Assembly: GCF_900163745.1 (NCBI RefSeq)
Contig: NZ_FUKJ01000301.1
Span: 1 to 64,000 of the forward strand
DNA: 64,000 nt
Direction of reading: 5' to 3'
From: Crenothrix polyspora
Lineage (GTDB): Bacteria > Pseudomonadota > Gammaproteobacteria > Methylococcales > Methylomonadaceae
The stretch's first letter is position 1, and the number at the start of each line of letters is the position of its first letter. Positions 10,315 through 19,201 of this stretch are shown here, in pieces. The notes under the pieces are model-generated. The model had not been told where the DNA came from, searched no databases, and saw only the letters and a list, made by a program, of their open reading frames with translations. Made by a program: the position numbers and the translations under genes.

Positions 10315-10977
10315 TTATTTCCAGACACCCAGCTTAATCAATATATTTTTTAAGCCCTGGGGTGGTCTACCGTGCTGATAGGCATTCCTAGCTTGAATCA
10401 GCGCATTGTCGTATTGTTTAAGATCGATTAACAATAGACTGTAAGCGTACTCAATTTTGGCGGTGTTAGGCGCAAGTTTAAGCGCCTCTTCGTAAGCGAG
10501 CGCTGCGTCTTTGAAATGTCTGGTTTCACGCAAATAATAGCCATACAGTGATGCAGTGACCGCATCTTTAGGGCTAAAATTAATCGCCCGTTGAAAATAA
10601 CACTCCGGCGGCGTTATTAATTTGCCCTTAGCGAGCTTGCTATTGATTTTGAATTGGTAGCGGGCAATACTTAACAATGCGCGGTGATGATTAGGCCACG
10701 CTCTTAATGTGTAATCTAAGTCGCCATCTAAATAACCACTGTGGCCTGCAACCAAATTTTCAACTTCGTGGGTAAAATGCGCCCCTTCAACGATGTCAAG
10801 ATGGTGCGGATCAATCGACTGTCGTTGTGAGTAGTCGAAAGGCCCATAACCTTGCCTTCCACCTATACAAGGATTGCCGATTAAATCCGCCCCCACCCAC
10901 GGGGCTTTAGACTGCGCGTGGACATTATTTACCGAGAAAATGACAAGAAAAAATAACAAGTGCGGCTTAGCGTTCAT
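10315..10977 (-). CDS. Secreted TPR-containing protein
   Basis: 220 residues with a signal peptide (about 1-21, ending HAQ). The middle region (WPNHHRALLSIARYQ) and the last 90 residues show tetratricopeptide-like helical pairs, for example DAALAYEEALKLAPNTAKI and the following YDNALIQARNAYQHG. It therefore probably binds a partner in the periplasm. It is convergent with yacG (68-base gap). Specific role unknown. Confidence 0.7.
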   Translation of the reverse strand: MNAKPHLLFFLVIFSVNNVHAQSKAPWVGADLIGNPCIGGRQGYGPFDYSQRQSIDPHHLDIVEGAHFTHEVENLVAGHSGYLDGDLDYTLRAWPNHHRALLSIARYQFKINSKLAKGKLITPPECYFQRAINFSPKDAVTASLYGYYLRETRHFKDAALAYEEALKLAPNTAKIEYAYSLLLIDLKQYDNALIQARNAYQHGRPPQGLKNILIKLGVWK

Positions 10978-11203
10978 TTTTTAGTCTGCAATCTATCAAT
11001 GTGACAATCAGGAATACCAAACTGTTATTTGGCGTTTAGCGGCTATTTTAAAAACTACAAGAAAAAATATAATGTGTTGTACTGGTTCAAATATAGTTTA
11101 TTAAGCTTCATTTGGGGGCAGTATTTTTAACGACAGAGATGTACAATTATTCCTTAACATTACACATCATGCTTAACACCTTGTTTAATAAAGGAGCACC
11201 TAA

Positions 11204-11767
11204 ATGACACTTAAACCAGCCAATATCTATCAATTAAAAATAACCCTGAGTGATTCCAAGCCACCTATTTGGCGAAGGGTTTTGGTGGCCAGCGATATTA
11301 ATTTGGCCGTTTTCCACACAGTGCTTCAAGTTGTGATGGGGTGGGAAGACTGCCATTTACATCAATTTGATACCGGCCAAGTATTTTATGCCCCAGCTTA
11401 TGATGATGACTTTGGCATGGAATCCGAGGAAGAATCCAAATATAAACTGTTACAGCTGTTAAAAAAGGAAAAAGATAAAATCATGTATGAATATGATTTT
11501 GGCGATGGCTGGCGGCATAAAATAGAATTAGAAAAAATCCTGCCTTTTGATGCTAAAGCTATCTTGCCAATTTGCATTAAAGGCAAACTCGCTTGTCCCC
11601 CTGAAGATTGTGGCGGTATCTGGGGCTACGCCGATCTTGTTGACGCAATTGCCGATCCAAATCACCCAGACCGCGAAGAACTCCTCGACTGGATAGGAGA
11701 GGAATTTGACCCAAACTATTTTAATCTGGATGAAATTAATGCCAAGCTGGCTAAGTTGTTCAAGTAA
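11204..11767 (+). CDS. Plasmid pRiA4b ORF-3-like family protein
   Basis: 187 residues. The N-terminus (YQLKITLSDSKPPIWRRV) and the later YEYDFGDGWRHKIELE and PPEDCGGIWGY motifs are the signature of the pRiA4b ORF-3/IS1096 TnpR-like family. That family is widespread on plasmids and chromosomes and has no established biochemical function. AAGGAGCACC lies just before the ATG, a strong ribosome binding site. It is a single gene ending at a bidirectional terminator. No transposase is nearby. Confidence 0.88.
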   Translation: MTLKPANIYQLKITLSDSKPPIWRRVLVASDINLAVFHTVLQVVMGWEDCHLHQFDTGQVFYAPAYDDDFGMESEEESKYKLLQLLKKEKDKIMYEYDFGDGWRHKIELEKILPFDAKAILPICIKGKLACPPEDCGGIWGYADLVDAIADPNHPDREELLDWIGEEFDPNYFNLDEINAKLAKLFK

Positions 11768-11786
11768 CCACTTTAAAATCAACTCG

Positions 11787-11822
11787 CGCAACCTGAATGA
11801 CCGCTAAGAAATTCAGGTTGCG
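11787..11822. terminator. Bidirectional terminator hairpin
   Basis: Arms CGCAACCTGAAT and ATTCAGGTTGCG form a perfect 12-bp stem with a 12-base loop. It sits exactly between two convergent genes (ends at 11767 and 11830), so it can serve both. Confidence 0.8.
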
Positions 11823-11829
11823 TAAAACC

Positions 11830-12561
11830 TCAATAAAACAACGTCCTGCCGCCATCGACGGTAAGAATCTGCCCTGTCATATAATCCGCATCTTTAACCA
11901 GGAAAAGCACAGCCTTGGCTATATCTTCAGGTGATCCACTACGTGCGAGCGGTACGCGTTGCAGGATTTCATTTTTAGCGTGTTCTGATAAGCCGCTTTC
12001 CGGCCACATTATTGCGCCGGGGGCAATGGCGTTTACTCGTACCGATGGCCCCAGTTCTTTGGCCAGGATCTTGGTCATCGCCACCAAGCCAGCTTTGGCA
12101 ATGCTATAGACAGCATAATCGGGCAGGCCACGCTCAGCGTGGATATCGACAATATTAACAATGCAGCCATGGCGATTTACCAAGCCATCAGACAAGGCTT
12201 TGGACAGGAAAAAAGGCGCTTTCAGGTTACTGCCTAATAAATCATCCCATTGCGCTTCCGTGGTGCTTGCTAGCGGTGTTGGGTAAAACAATGAGGCATT
12301 ATTAACCAACACATCTATACCACCCCAACTAACTAGAGCTAGTTGCGCCACCCTATCCAGTTCCTGCATAACCAGCAAATCAGCTTGAATAAGTTTGGCA
12401 GAATCTGGGCGCTTTTGATTGAGTTCAGTGCAAAGTAACTCGGCATCTTGTTGGGATGATCGGTAATGCAATAACACATTACAACCTTCATTGTGCAACA
12501 ATCTGGCGCAGCTTGCGCCTATACGTTTGGCAGCTCCGGTAATTAATACATTTTTTTTCAT
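11830..12561 (-). CDS. Pteridine reductase-like short-chain dehydrogenase (FolM/PTR1 type)
   Basis: 243 residues, a classical NADPH-dependent SDR. The cofactor motif TGAAKRIG (8-15) is the pteridine-reductase variant (TGxxxRIG, with Arg instead of the usual Gly). NNAS follows near 90 and the catalytic YxxxK is in YAVYSIAK. The C-terminus (ADYMTGQILTVDGGRTL) is typical of SDRs. The likely reaction is reduction of dihydrobiopterin or dihydrofolate to the tetrahydro form. Pterins matter in a methanopterin- and folate-using methylotroph, but no neighbour proves the substrate. Confidence 0.85.
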   Translation of the reverse strand: MKKNVLITGAAKRIGASCARLLHNEGCNVLLHYRSSQQDAELLCTELNQKRPDSAKLIQADLLVMQELDRVAQLALVSWGGIDVLVNNASLFYPTPLASTTEAQWDDLLGSNLKAPFFLSKALSDGLVNRHGCIVNIVDIHAERGLPDYAVYSIAKAGLVAMTKILAKELGPSVRVNAIAPGAIMWPESGLSEHAKNEILQRVPLARSGSPEDIAKAVLFLVKDADYMTGQILTVDGGRTLFY

Positions 12562-12858
12562 AGATAAACCTTAATAAGCCATCTTTAACTGCGCTGATTT
12601 TACAGATGAATTCCCAAAAATCGTTGATAAATGAAAATAATTTGAAAGTCGATTTAATTCATCGGCTATTTAACAATCCGTTATCGTATCCTTCCCCAGT
12701 GTAATAGAATATCGCCGCAGCCTTCTAGAGTTGCAAAACAGGACAAAGGTAAGGGGTGAGTACAACTGGCAGCGGTACTCAAATAGTATAATAAATCGTT
12801 TTAATGCCACAATCCGTGCCTGGCGCGGGATGGCAGTATCCTAGAGAAAGGTTAGTTT

Positions 12859-13617
12859 ATGTGTTGGAGTGGAGAAGCGTCCGGTGTTTTAGCCGCCGCA
12901 GGGCTAAGTACAGCGGCTTATGTCGCGTGGAAGGGGGAATCAAAAGAGCTGTGGATTCCATTGACGTATTTTGCGTTAATGGAGTTGTTACAGGCAGTAA
13001 CCTACATTTATATCGATTTGTGCGATAACCCAAGCAATCAGATATTGACGTTTTTGGGCTATGTACATGTTGCGTTTCAACCATTTTTTGTCAATATGGT
13101 GGCGATGTATTTTATTCCTCAAGAGGTCAAAGAAAAAATCAGTACTGTGGTTTATACCATTTGTACAGCCAGTACGGTGTTGATGCTGATAAAAATGTAC
13201 CCGTTTGTCTGGGCTGGCAAGTGCGTCATTGGCGTGGAAGGCTTTTGTGGCCCTGCCGTGTGTTCTGTACACGGTGCCTGGCATATCGCCTGGCAAATGC
13301 CGTTGAATGGCTTGATGTCAGGCCCTGTCGATTGGCTGTTTGGCTATGAATGGGGCTTACATGTATTTAGCTATTCTATCGCGGCGTTTTATGTGCCGGT
13401 TATTTATGGCTCGTGGCGCTTTGTGGCGTTTCACTATTTGATCGGGCCGTTTATTTCCGACATTACCACCGATGATCCTAATGAATACGCCGCTGTGTGG
13501 TGTTTGTTTTCGATTGCCTTGTGCGTATCGGTGATTAAAACACCGATCAGAAAATATTTGCATGTTAAAACCTGGCCGTTTTACGACAGGCTCAATCACT
13601 TAACCACACGAGATTAA
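12859..13617 (+). CDS. DUF5765-like multi-pass membrane protein
   Basis: 252 residues, about seven hydrophobic segments spread over the whole length. The N-terminus (MCWSGEASGVLA) and the polar-aromatic motif ELLQAVTYIYIDLC resemble a conserved family annotated, as I recall, as DUF5765, with no known function. GAAAGG precedes the ATG. It is a single gene ending in a hairpin terminator. Cysteines and histidines are scattered in the loops (including a CSVHGAWHIAW motif near 135-145). Confidence 0.7.
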   Translation: MCWSGEASGVLAAAGLSTAAYVAWKGESKELWIPLTYFALMELLQAVTYIYIDLCDNPSNQILTFLGYVHVAFQPFFVNMVAMYFIPQEVKEKISTVVYTICTASTVLMLIKMYPFVWAGKCVIGVEGFCGPAVCSVHGAWHIAWQMPLNGLMSGPVDWLFGYEWGLHVFSYSIAAFYVPVIYGSWRFVAFHYLIGPFISDITTDDPNEYAAVWCLFSIALCVSVIKTPIRKYLHVKTWPFYDRLNHLTTRD

Positions 13618-13653
13618 GCAGTGGTGTTAACGCGGTAAGGTTTAAATCAGCAT

Positions 13654-13683
13654 TGCAGGGGACAAATAATTTTGTTCCCTGCA
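13654..13683 (+). terminator. Intrinsic terminator-like hairpin after the DUF5765-like gene
   Basis: A 13-bp stem with one G-U pair (TGCAGGGGACAAA with TTTGTTCCCTGCA) and a 4-base loop, followed by TTTCTC. It starts 37 bases after the stop codon. Confidence 0.7.
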
Positions 13684-13857
13684 TTTCTCATATCCTCATG
13701 TTTTTTTGCATATTTGGGAACAATTTTATTTTTTCATAGTCTAACCAAATGCACAGGCTTAATCAGTGCAACAACAAGAATAATTTCTATGACCATTTAA
13801 ATATTCGCGCTGCCTTATTAAATGAGGGGCAGTAACATATTAATTTAGGAGAGAAAG

Positions 13858-14196
13858 ATGAAAAAAATAATATTCGCAGGTATCGCACTTTTATTTTCTC
13901 TGAGCACAGCGGTGTTCGCAGAACCCCATACTGATGCTGCGTTAGAACACGCCAATGCGGCGGTAACGCACGGTAAAGCCGGTCATGCAGATGTGCTGGT
14001 TGAACACGCTTTCCCGCCCCTGGAACATGCTATGTCAGCGGCACTTGTTGCCAAAGGCGTTACCAAAACACACGTTGATGCGGCAGTGACAGAACTGGAA
14101 GCGGCCGTTGAACACGGAAAAATGGGGCACGCCGATGTGGCAACGCAACACGCGGAATCAGCGGTTACGCACTTGAATGCAGCAAACGCAAAATAA
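13858..14196 (+). CDS. smbP: Small periplasmic metal-binding protein, SmbP family
   Basis: 112 residues with a clear signal peptide (about 1-21, ending VFA). The mature part is almost wholly helical and repeated: EHANAAVTHGKAGHADV is echoed by EHGKMGHADVATQH, with histidines on one face. This matches the Nitrosomonas europaea small metal-binding protein SmbP, a four-helix-type periplasmic Cu/Ni/Zn binder. A strong AGGAGAG site precedes the ATG. A copper-buffering role would suit a methanotroph, but that is inference. Confidence 0.88.
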   Translation: MKKIIFAGIALLFSLSTAVFAEPHTDAALEHANAAVTHGKAGHADVLVEHAFPPLEHAMSAALVAKGVTKTHVDAAVTELEAAVEHGKMGHADVATQHAESAVTHLNAANAK

Positions 14197-14240
14197 CCCT
14201 AAATATCTAGGTCTTGCCTATTAAACTGGCAGAATAAATC

Positions 14241-14276
14241 AGCGCGAAGGCTAAACAAGCTGTTTACTTTCGCGCT
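14241..14276 (+). terminator. Terminator-like hairpin after smbP
   Basis: AGCGCGAA pairs with TTCGCGCT across an interior AAAC/GTTT helix, 45 bases after the smbP stop. There is no long T-tract, so it may be a processing hairpin rather than a strong terminator. Confidence 0.55.
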
Positions 14277-14319
14277 TCGCTGTAAAATCAAGTCTTTCGA
14301 TAACGTGAAAAACAAGAAA

Positions 14320-14355
14320 ATTTCCCAGTGATTCAAGCCAGAACCACTGGGAAAT
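14320..14355 (-). terminator. Intrinsic terminator overlapping the 3' end of the small gene at 14333-14500
   Basis: Arms ATTTCCCAGTGGTTC and GAATCACTGGGAAAT (minus-strand sense) form a 15-bp stem. Its one non-Watson-Crick pair is G-U on the minus strand but A-C on the plus strand. The 6-base loop is TGGCTT, followed by TTTCTTGTTTTT. The coding strand is therefore the better hairpin. The last eight codons form the left arm and the stop codon lies at the loop. Confidence 0.85.
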
Positions 14356-14500
14356 CCTCCTGCTTTCCTTGTCTGCCTTTGCGGCTGTATTTGCTTTTGT
14401 CGGCAAACACATGCGCTTTCACAAACAGATGTGCGTATTTCGCCACCGGATTTTGTCGTGCTGGCTCTTCCATTTTGTTCATATTTCTACGTTTTTTCAT
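14333..14500 (-). CDS. Small basic protein, 55 residues, unknown function
   Basis: An ATG opens a 55-codon frame, preceded by AAGGGTAA as a possible ribosome site. The product is very basic (starts MKKRRNMNKMEE), has a central NPVAKYAHLF segment, then a DKSKYSRKGRQGK tract. That tract recalls short basic proteins annotated DUF7230 and the KGKGSYxRKGKHG tail of ribosome-rescue factor ArfA; both likenesses are from memory and weak. No membrane segment or cysteine. It is divergent from mnmG, with starts 61 bases apart. The reading frame ends inside a strong terminator hairpin, which supports a real transcribed gene. Confidence 0.65.
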   Translation of the reverse strand: MKKRRNMNKMEEPARQNPVAKYAHLFVKAHVFADKSKYSRKGRQGKQEDFPVVLA

Positions 14501-14561
14501 GACTTACCCTTTATAATATTAGCAAAAGTTACTGTAACGACACTTAGAGTATATAACGTCT

Positions 14562-16433
14562 GTGAAATTCAAAAAAGATTTTGATGTGATTGTGGTCGGT
14601 GGTGGCCATGCCGGTACTGAAGCGGCCTTGGCAGCAGCACGTAGCGGTGCAAACACCTTGTTGCTGAGCCAAAATATAGAAACTCTCGGCCAAATGAGCT
14701 GCAATCCTGCCATTGGTGGCATAGGCAAAGGCCATCTGGTAAAAGAGATTGACGCGCTAGGCGGCATTATGGCCAAAGCCATCGATGTGGGCGGCATCCA
14801 GTTTCGAACCCTCAATGCCAGCAAAGGCCCAGCAGTACGCGCTACTCGCGTCCAGGCAGATCGAAAACTCTATAAACAGGCGATACGCTACACGCTGGAA
14901 AATCAGCCTAATTTATCGCTGTTTCAACAAACCGTTGCTGATTTAATCGTCGAAGGCGGCAAGGTGGTGGGCGTTAAGACCCAGATGGGTCTGGATTTTA
15001 GGGCACGGGCGATCGTATTAACCACGGGGACTTTCTTAGGCGGAAAAATACACATCGGCCTGGAAAACTATAGCGGCGGACGCGCGGGTGATCCAGCATC
15101 GATTGCCTTGGCAGATAGGTTGCGGGAATTACCGTTTCGTGTCGACCGTTTAAAAACCGGTACGCCGCCACGCATCAACGGTAAAACCATCAACTTCAGC
15201 AAACTGGCCGAACAGCACGGCGATACACCCAGGCCGGTGTTTTCGTTCATGGGCAACCGTGGCCAGCATCCACGGCAAATTCCTTGCCACATTACCCGCA
15301 CCAATGAAAAAACCCACGACATTATCCGCGCAGGATTGGATAGATCACCGTTGTATTCCGGTGTGATTGAAGGCATCGGGCCGCGTTATTGTCCGTCGAT
15401 TGAAGATAAGGTGGTGCGTTTTGCCGACCGCGACACCCACCAGATTTTTGTCGAACCCGAAGGTTTGGATACCCACGAAATTTATCCGAACGGCATTTCC
15501 ACCAGTTTACCGTTTGATGTGCAATATGAATTTGTGCGCTCGATGGAAGGCTTTGAAAATGCCGAAATCATTCGCCCCGGTTATGCGATTGAATACGATT
15601 TTTTTGATCCGCGTGATTTAAAGATGTCGCTGGAAACCAAACATCTGGACGGACTGTTTTTTGCCGGACAAATCAACGGCACGACCGGCTACGAAGAAGC
15701 TGCGGCACAAGGTTTAATCGCCGGTTTAAACGCGGCACGCTTCACGCAAGGGCTGGAAAGCTGGTGTCCACGCCGTGATGAAGCCTATATGGGCGTGATG
15801 ATTGATGACCTGATTACCTGCGGCACCCAGGAGCCGTACCGCATGTTCACCAGTCGCGCCGAATACCGGTTAATTTTACGTGAAGACAATGCCGATTTGC
15901 GCTTAACTCCAAAAGGCCGTGAATTAGGCTTGGTGGATGATGAACGCTGGCAAGCGTTTGAAACCAAGCGTGATGCCGTCACCGAATTACAGGAAACCTT
16001 AAAAAAGAAGTGGGTGAGAACCGAAAGCCCAGAAGCCGAACGTGTGGCTGAATTGTGGGGTACACCGCTGTTAAAAGAAGCCAATTTGATGGACTTATTG
16101 CGGCGGCCAGAAATCGATATGCCGCAGTTATTGGAATTTCTGGAAGGCGGTGAACTGATTGATGAACAGGTTGGCGAGCAGGTGGAAATTCAGGCCAAGT
16201 ACGCTGGTTACATTGTCAGACAGCAATCGGACATTGATAAAGTGTTGCGCTACGACCATCTGCGACTGCCTGAAAGTCTGGATTACCAAGGTGTTTCCGG
16301 CTTATCCAATGAAATCAGCCAAAAATTGACCGCACAACGTCCCGAAACGTTGGGTCAAGCCTCACGTATTCCTGGCATGACTCCAGCGGCGGTGTCATTA
16401 TTGCTAGTTTATTTAAAGAAGAAAAGTGCTTGA
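14562..16433 (+). CDS. mnmG: tRNA uridine-5-carboxymethylaminomethyl synthesis enzyme MnmG (GidA)
   Basis: 623 residues; E. coli MnmG has 629. With MnmE this FAD enzyme installs the carboxymethylaminomethyl group at wobble U34 of several tRNAs. The FAD-binding GGGHAG is at 13-18, and the family signatures [20 protein letters not shown] and [12 protein letters not shown] are present. It has a GTG start. The stop overlaps the rsmG start (TGATG), so the pair is translationally coupled, as in many bacteria. Confidence 0.98.
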   Translation: MKFKKDFDVIVVGGGHAGTEAALAAARSGANTLLLSQNIETLGQMSCNPAIGGIGKGHLVKEIDALGGIMAKAIDVGGIQFRTLNASKGPAVRATRVQADRKLYKQAIRYTLENQPNLSLFQQTVADLIVEGGKVVGVKTQMGLDFRARAIVLTTGTFLGGKIHIGLENYSGGRAGDPASIALADRLRELPFRVDRLKTGTPPRINGKTINFSKLAEQHGDTPRPVFSFMGNRGQHPRQIPCHITRTNEKTHDIIRAGLDRSPLYSGVIEGIGPRYCPSIEDKVVRFADRDTHQIFVEPEGLDTHEIYPNGISTSLPFDVQYEFVRSMEGFENAEIIRPGYAIEYDFFDPRDLKMSLETKHLDGLFFAGQINGTTGYEEAAAQGLIAGLNAARFTQGLESWCPRRDEAYMGVMIDDLITCGTQEPYRMFTSRAEYRLILREDNADLRLTPKGRELGLVDDERWQAFETKRDAVTELQETLKKKWVRTESPEAERVAELWGTPLLKEANLMDLLRRPEIDMPQLLEFLEGGELIDEQVGEQVEIQAKYAGYIVRQQSDIDKVLRYDHLRLPESLDYQGVSGLSNEISQKLTAQRPETLGQASRIPGMTPAAVSLLLVYLKKKSA

Positions 16434-17059
16434 TGGAACGGTGTCGAGAAATTCTTGGTGCTGGGCTTGAAGCCTTGCCTATCGCGCTGACAGACGCGCA
16501 AATCGAGCAACTGTTGGCGTTTATCAAGCTGCTGGCGAAATGGAATAAAGCTTATAACCTGACCGCAATCCGCAAGCTGGAAGATATGGTGTCTTTGCAT
16601 TTGTTGGACAGCCTAGCGATATTGCCGCATATCCAAGGCCAGCGGGTGATTGATATAGGCACAGGCGCGGGATTGCCCGGCATTCCGTTGGCGATATGTT
16701 TGCCCGATGTGCAATTCTCCCTGCTTGATAGCAATGCCAAAAAAACGCGCTTTGTACAACAGGCTATACTGGAGCTGAAATTAACCAACACCCGCGTTCA
16801 CCACAGCCGTGTCGAAGACTATCAGCCAGAGTTGGGCTTTGATACGGTCACGACCCGCGCCTTTGCCAGCTTGCCAGTTATCATCGACTTAACCCGTCAT
16901 TTACTGGCTGAAAACGCTATTGTGTTGGCGATGAAAGGGCAGAATTTCGATGCAGAATTGGCGCAAGTCGCAACACAACAATCCATGCTGATTCCCATAA
17001 CTGTTCCAGGTGTTGAGGCGGAACGGTATTTGGTACGCATACAATCTAATTTGCAATAA
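16433..17059 (+). CDS. rsmG: 16S rRNA (guanine527-N7)-methyltransferase RsmG (GidB)
   Basis: 208 residues from the ATG overlapping the mnmG stop. It methylates N7 of G527 in 16S rRNA using SAM; loss of it gives low-level streptomycin resistance in other bacteria. The SAM motif DIGTGAGLPGIPLAI lies near 72-86, and KWNKAYNLTAIR before it is family-typical. It is followed 12 bases later by parA. Confidence 0.97.
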   Translation: MERCREILGAGLEALPIALTDAQIEQLLAFIKLLAKWNKAYNLTAIRKLEDMVSLHLLDSLAILPHIQGQRVIDIGTGAGLPGIPLAICLPDVQFSLLDSNAKKTRFVQQAILELKLTNTRVHHSRVEDYQPELGFDTVTTRAFASLPVIIDLTRHLLAENAIVLAMKGQNFDAELAQVATQQSMLIPITVPGVEAERYLVRIQSNLQ

Positions 17060-17071
17060 GGAAGTAAAAGA

Positions 17072-17848
17072 GTGGCTAAAATAATTGCCGTAAGCAATCA
17101 AAAAGGCGGGGTGGGGAAAACCACGACCTGTGTCAATCTTGCTGCTGCGATGTCAGCGGTTAAAAAACGTGTGTTGCTGGTCGATCTCGATCCACAAGGC
17201 AATGCCGCAATGGGTTGCGGGATCGATAAACAGGAAATTCACCATTCCAGTTACGATCTATTGATGGAACAGGACACGATACCGGCTTCAGAAACGGTGA
17301 TTCATTTACCAACGTTGGGTTTTTCGGTGATTGCCGGTAATGCCGATTTAACCGCAGCGGAAGTCAATTTGATGCAAGCCGCACGTAAGGAGTCGCGCCT
17401 GGCTGATGCCTTATTGCCACTCAAAGCCGATTACGACTACATTTTGATTGATTGCCCGCCGTCGCTGAACATGCTGACCTTGAACGCAATGGTGGCCGCC
17501 AACAGCTTGCTTATTCCCATGCAATGCGAGTATTACGCACTGGAAGGCATTTCGTCATTAATGAGTACCTTAAAAAATATTCAGGAAACCGTCAATCCCG
17601 GACTATATTTAGAAGGTATTGTCCGCACCATGTACGACGACAGAAATCGTCTGACCAAAGATGTGTCTGAGCAACTGATTCGCTATTTTGGCGATAAAGT
17701 GTTCCGAGCCTGTGTGCCAAGAAATATACGCGTGGCCGAAGCGCCCAGTCATGGCTTGCCGGTATTGAACTATGACAAGTCATCTCGGGGATCTCTCGCT
17801 TATGTTGCCTTGGCTAATGAAATGATTAAAAACGAGAAATCCAAATAG
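17072..17848 (+). CDS. parA: Chromosome-partitioning ATPase ParA (Soj)
   Basis: 258 residues of the MinD/ParA family. It binds DNA non-specifically as an ATP dimer and is stimulated by ParB to move origins apart. The deviant Walker A motif KGGVGKTT is at 11-18. DLDPQGNA and the later DCPPSLNMLTLNA (Walker B) are intact. A GTG start is used with GGAAG upstream. One base separates its stop from a ParB-like miniprotein, and full-length parB follows. Confidence 0.97.
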   Translation: MAKIIAVSNQKGGVGKTTTCVNLAAAMSAVKKRVLLVDLDPQGNAAMGCGIDKQEIHHSSYDLLMEQDTIPASETVIHLPTLGFSVIAGNADLTAAEVNLMQAARKESRLADALLPLKADYDYILIDCPPSLNMLTLNAMVAANSLLIPMQCEYYALEGISSLMSTLKNIQETVNPGLYLEGIVRTMYDDRNRLTKDVSEQLIRYFGDKVFRACVPRNIRVAEAPSHGLPVLNYDKSSRGSLAYVALANEMIKNEKSK

Positions 17849-17849
17849 T

Positions 17850-18116
17850 ATGGTATTAGCAAAACGAGGATTAGGACGCGGACTGGAAGCCTTGCTGGTT
17901 GAAGTGCCGGTGATGTCGGAAACATCGCTGCACAGTCATGACATGGGATTATCGCACATCAATCAACACACGCCGTTTGTGGTTGCCGATTTGCCACACG
18001 CACACAAACTGTCAGAAAATAATCAACCGTTAATCCGTGTATTGCTTAACGAAGCTGAAGCCATAAAGGATTTATTGGCCGATTTAGAGGCCATCCTTCA
18101 GCATCATAGCTTATAA
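17850..18116 (+). CDS. ParB-like N-terminal miniprotein between parA and parB
   Basis: 88 residues. The first 16 (KRGLGRGLEALL at 5-16) match the N-terminus of the real ParB two genes on (KRGLGRGLDALL). In ParB proteins this segment contacts and stimulates ParA ATPase. Everything else of ParB is absent: no GERR CTP-binding motif, no HTH, no dimer domain. Instead there is a His-rich linker and a predicted helical tail (NEAEAIKDLLADLEAILQHH). It starts one base after the parA stop, so it is co-translated. It may be an eroded duplication or a dedicated ParA modulator. The tail has no recognised relative. Confidence 0.75.
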   Translation: MVLAKRGLGRGLEALLVEVPVMSETSLHSHDMGLSHINQHTPFVVADLPHAHKLSENNQPLIRVLLNEAEAIKDLLADLEAILQHHSL

Positions 18117-18257
18117 TGCATACAGCATTGTAAAAATCACCCGCAGCATTTGTAGCTGTTATAAAATCTGCACCACACACGTCCGGCTGGCTCGGATCAT
18201 CGGCAATGCGTTGCGGCAGCAACCTTGTAATCACTACGCACACAACAGACTAAATAA

Positions 18258-19115
18258 ATGACGGCAATAAAACGTGGATTGGGTCGAGGACTGGATGCCC
18301 TGTTGGGCGATGTTTCTACAAAATCAGAAAAAAATCCTCTGCAAACTTTACCCATAGAATATCTGCAACGCGGCAAATACCAACCACGCAAAGATATGAA
18401 TCCGGAAAAATTACAGGAATTAACCGATTCCATTAAAGCGCAAGGTATTATTCAACCAATCGTTGTGCGTAGTATTGGGTCAGACAAGTATGAAATCATT
18501 GCCGGAGAACGGCGCTGGCGTGCAGCACAATTGGCGGGGTTGCAGGAAATCCCAGTGGTTATCCGGGACATTGATGACCGCTCGGCAATGGCGATTGCCC
18601 TGATTGAAAACATTCAGCGTGAAGATCTTAATCCTCTGGAAGAAGCTGCCGCTTTAAGACGCCTGCTGGATGAATTCACCATGACCCACCAGCAAATTGC
18701 TGATGCGGTGGGTAAATCACGTACTACGGTGACCAATTTATTGCGGCTGATGGATTTACACCCAGACGTAAAAATATTGCTGGTCAATGGTCAACTGGAA
18801 ATGGGGCACGCCAGGGCTTTGTTGTCTTTGGATGATGCCAAGCAAATCGCTATCGCCAATAAAATTGTTAAGGAAGGTTTAACAGTACGTGATGCAGAAC
18901 GTCTGGTGAAAGAAAGCCAACTGGAGCCTAAACCCGTTAAACCCAAGATTATCGATAACGATACCTTACGTTTACAACAAGATTTAACCGCACAATTGGG
19001 GGCTAAAGTGGTGATCGATCATAAGGAAAATGGCACGGGAAAATTGGTTATTGCCTATTCCAGCCTGGAAGAATTGGAGGGGATTATTGAGAATATTAAA
19101 TCTGTAAAAACCTGA
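18258..19115 (+). CDS. parB: Chromosome-partitioning protein ParB (Spo0J)
   Basis: 285 residues, complete. ParB is the CTP-dependent clamp that loads at parS and activates ParA. Visible: N-terminal ParA-contact motif KRGLGRGLDALL, ParB/Srx core with QPIVVR and the CTP motif GERRWRAAQLAG, the ENIQREDLNPLEEA box, an HTH (THQQIADAVGKSRTTVTNLL) and a C-terminal dimer domain. 141 bases separate it from the upstream miniprotein. I did not see a consensus parS (TGTTTCACGTGAAACA) in the window. Confidence 0.97.
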   Translation: MTAIKRGLGRGLDALLGDVSTKSEKNPLQTLPIEYLQRGKYQPRKDMNPEKLQELTDSIKAQGIIQPIVVRSIGSDKYEIIAGERRWRAAQLAGLQEIPVVIRDIDDRSAMAIALIENIQREDLNPLEEAAALRRLLDEFTMTHQQIADAVGKSRTTVTNLLRLMDLHPDVKILLVNGQLEMGHARALLSLDDAKQIAIANKIVKEGLTVRDAERLVKESQLEPKPVKPKIIDNDTLRLQQDLTAQLGAKVVIDHKENGTGKLVIAYSSLEELEGIIENIKSVKT

Positions 19116-19201
19116 GCTATACTTTCACAAATTTTATCAAATCGAAGGTATCGTATTTGTTTGGACATCGTATTCAGCACATATACGGTTCGAGATAACC
19201 G

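Noticed and set aside
11204-11767. Transposon-related gene because the family is called IS1096 TnpR-like
   Set aside because: The family name is historical; there is no transposase, terminal repeat or target duplication nearby.
14197-14561. Possible replication origin near mnmG and parAB
   Set aside because: mnmG-rsmG-parAB is often close to oriC, but I saw no DnaA boxes (TTATCCACA) or dnaA gene, only hairpins and the small gene.
18117-18257. Possible parS site between the miniprotein and parB
   Set aside because: No sequence close to TGTTTCACGTGAAACA was found.
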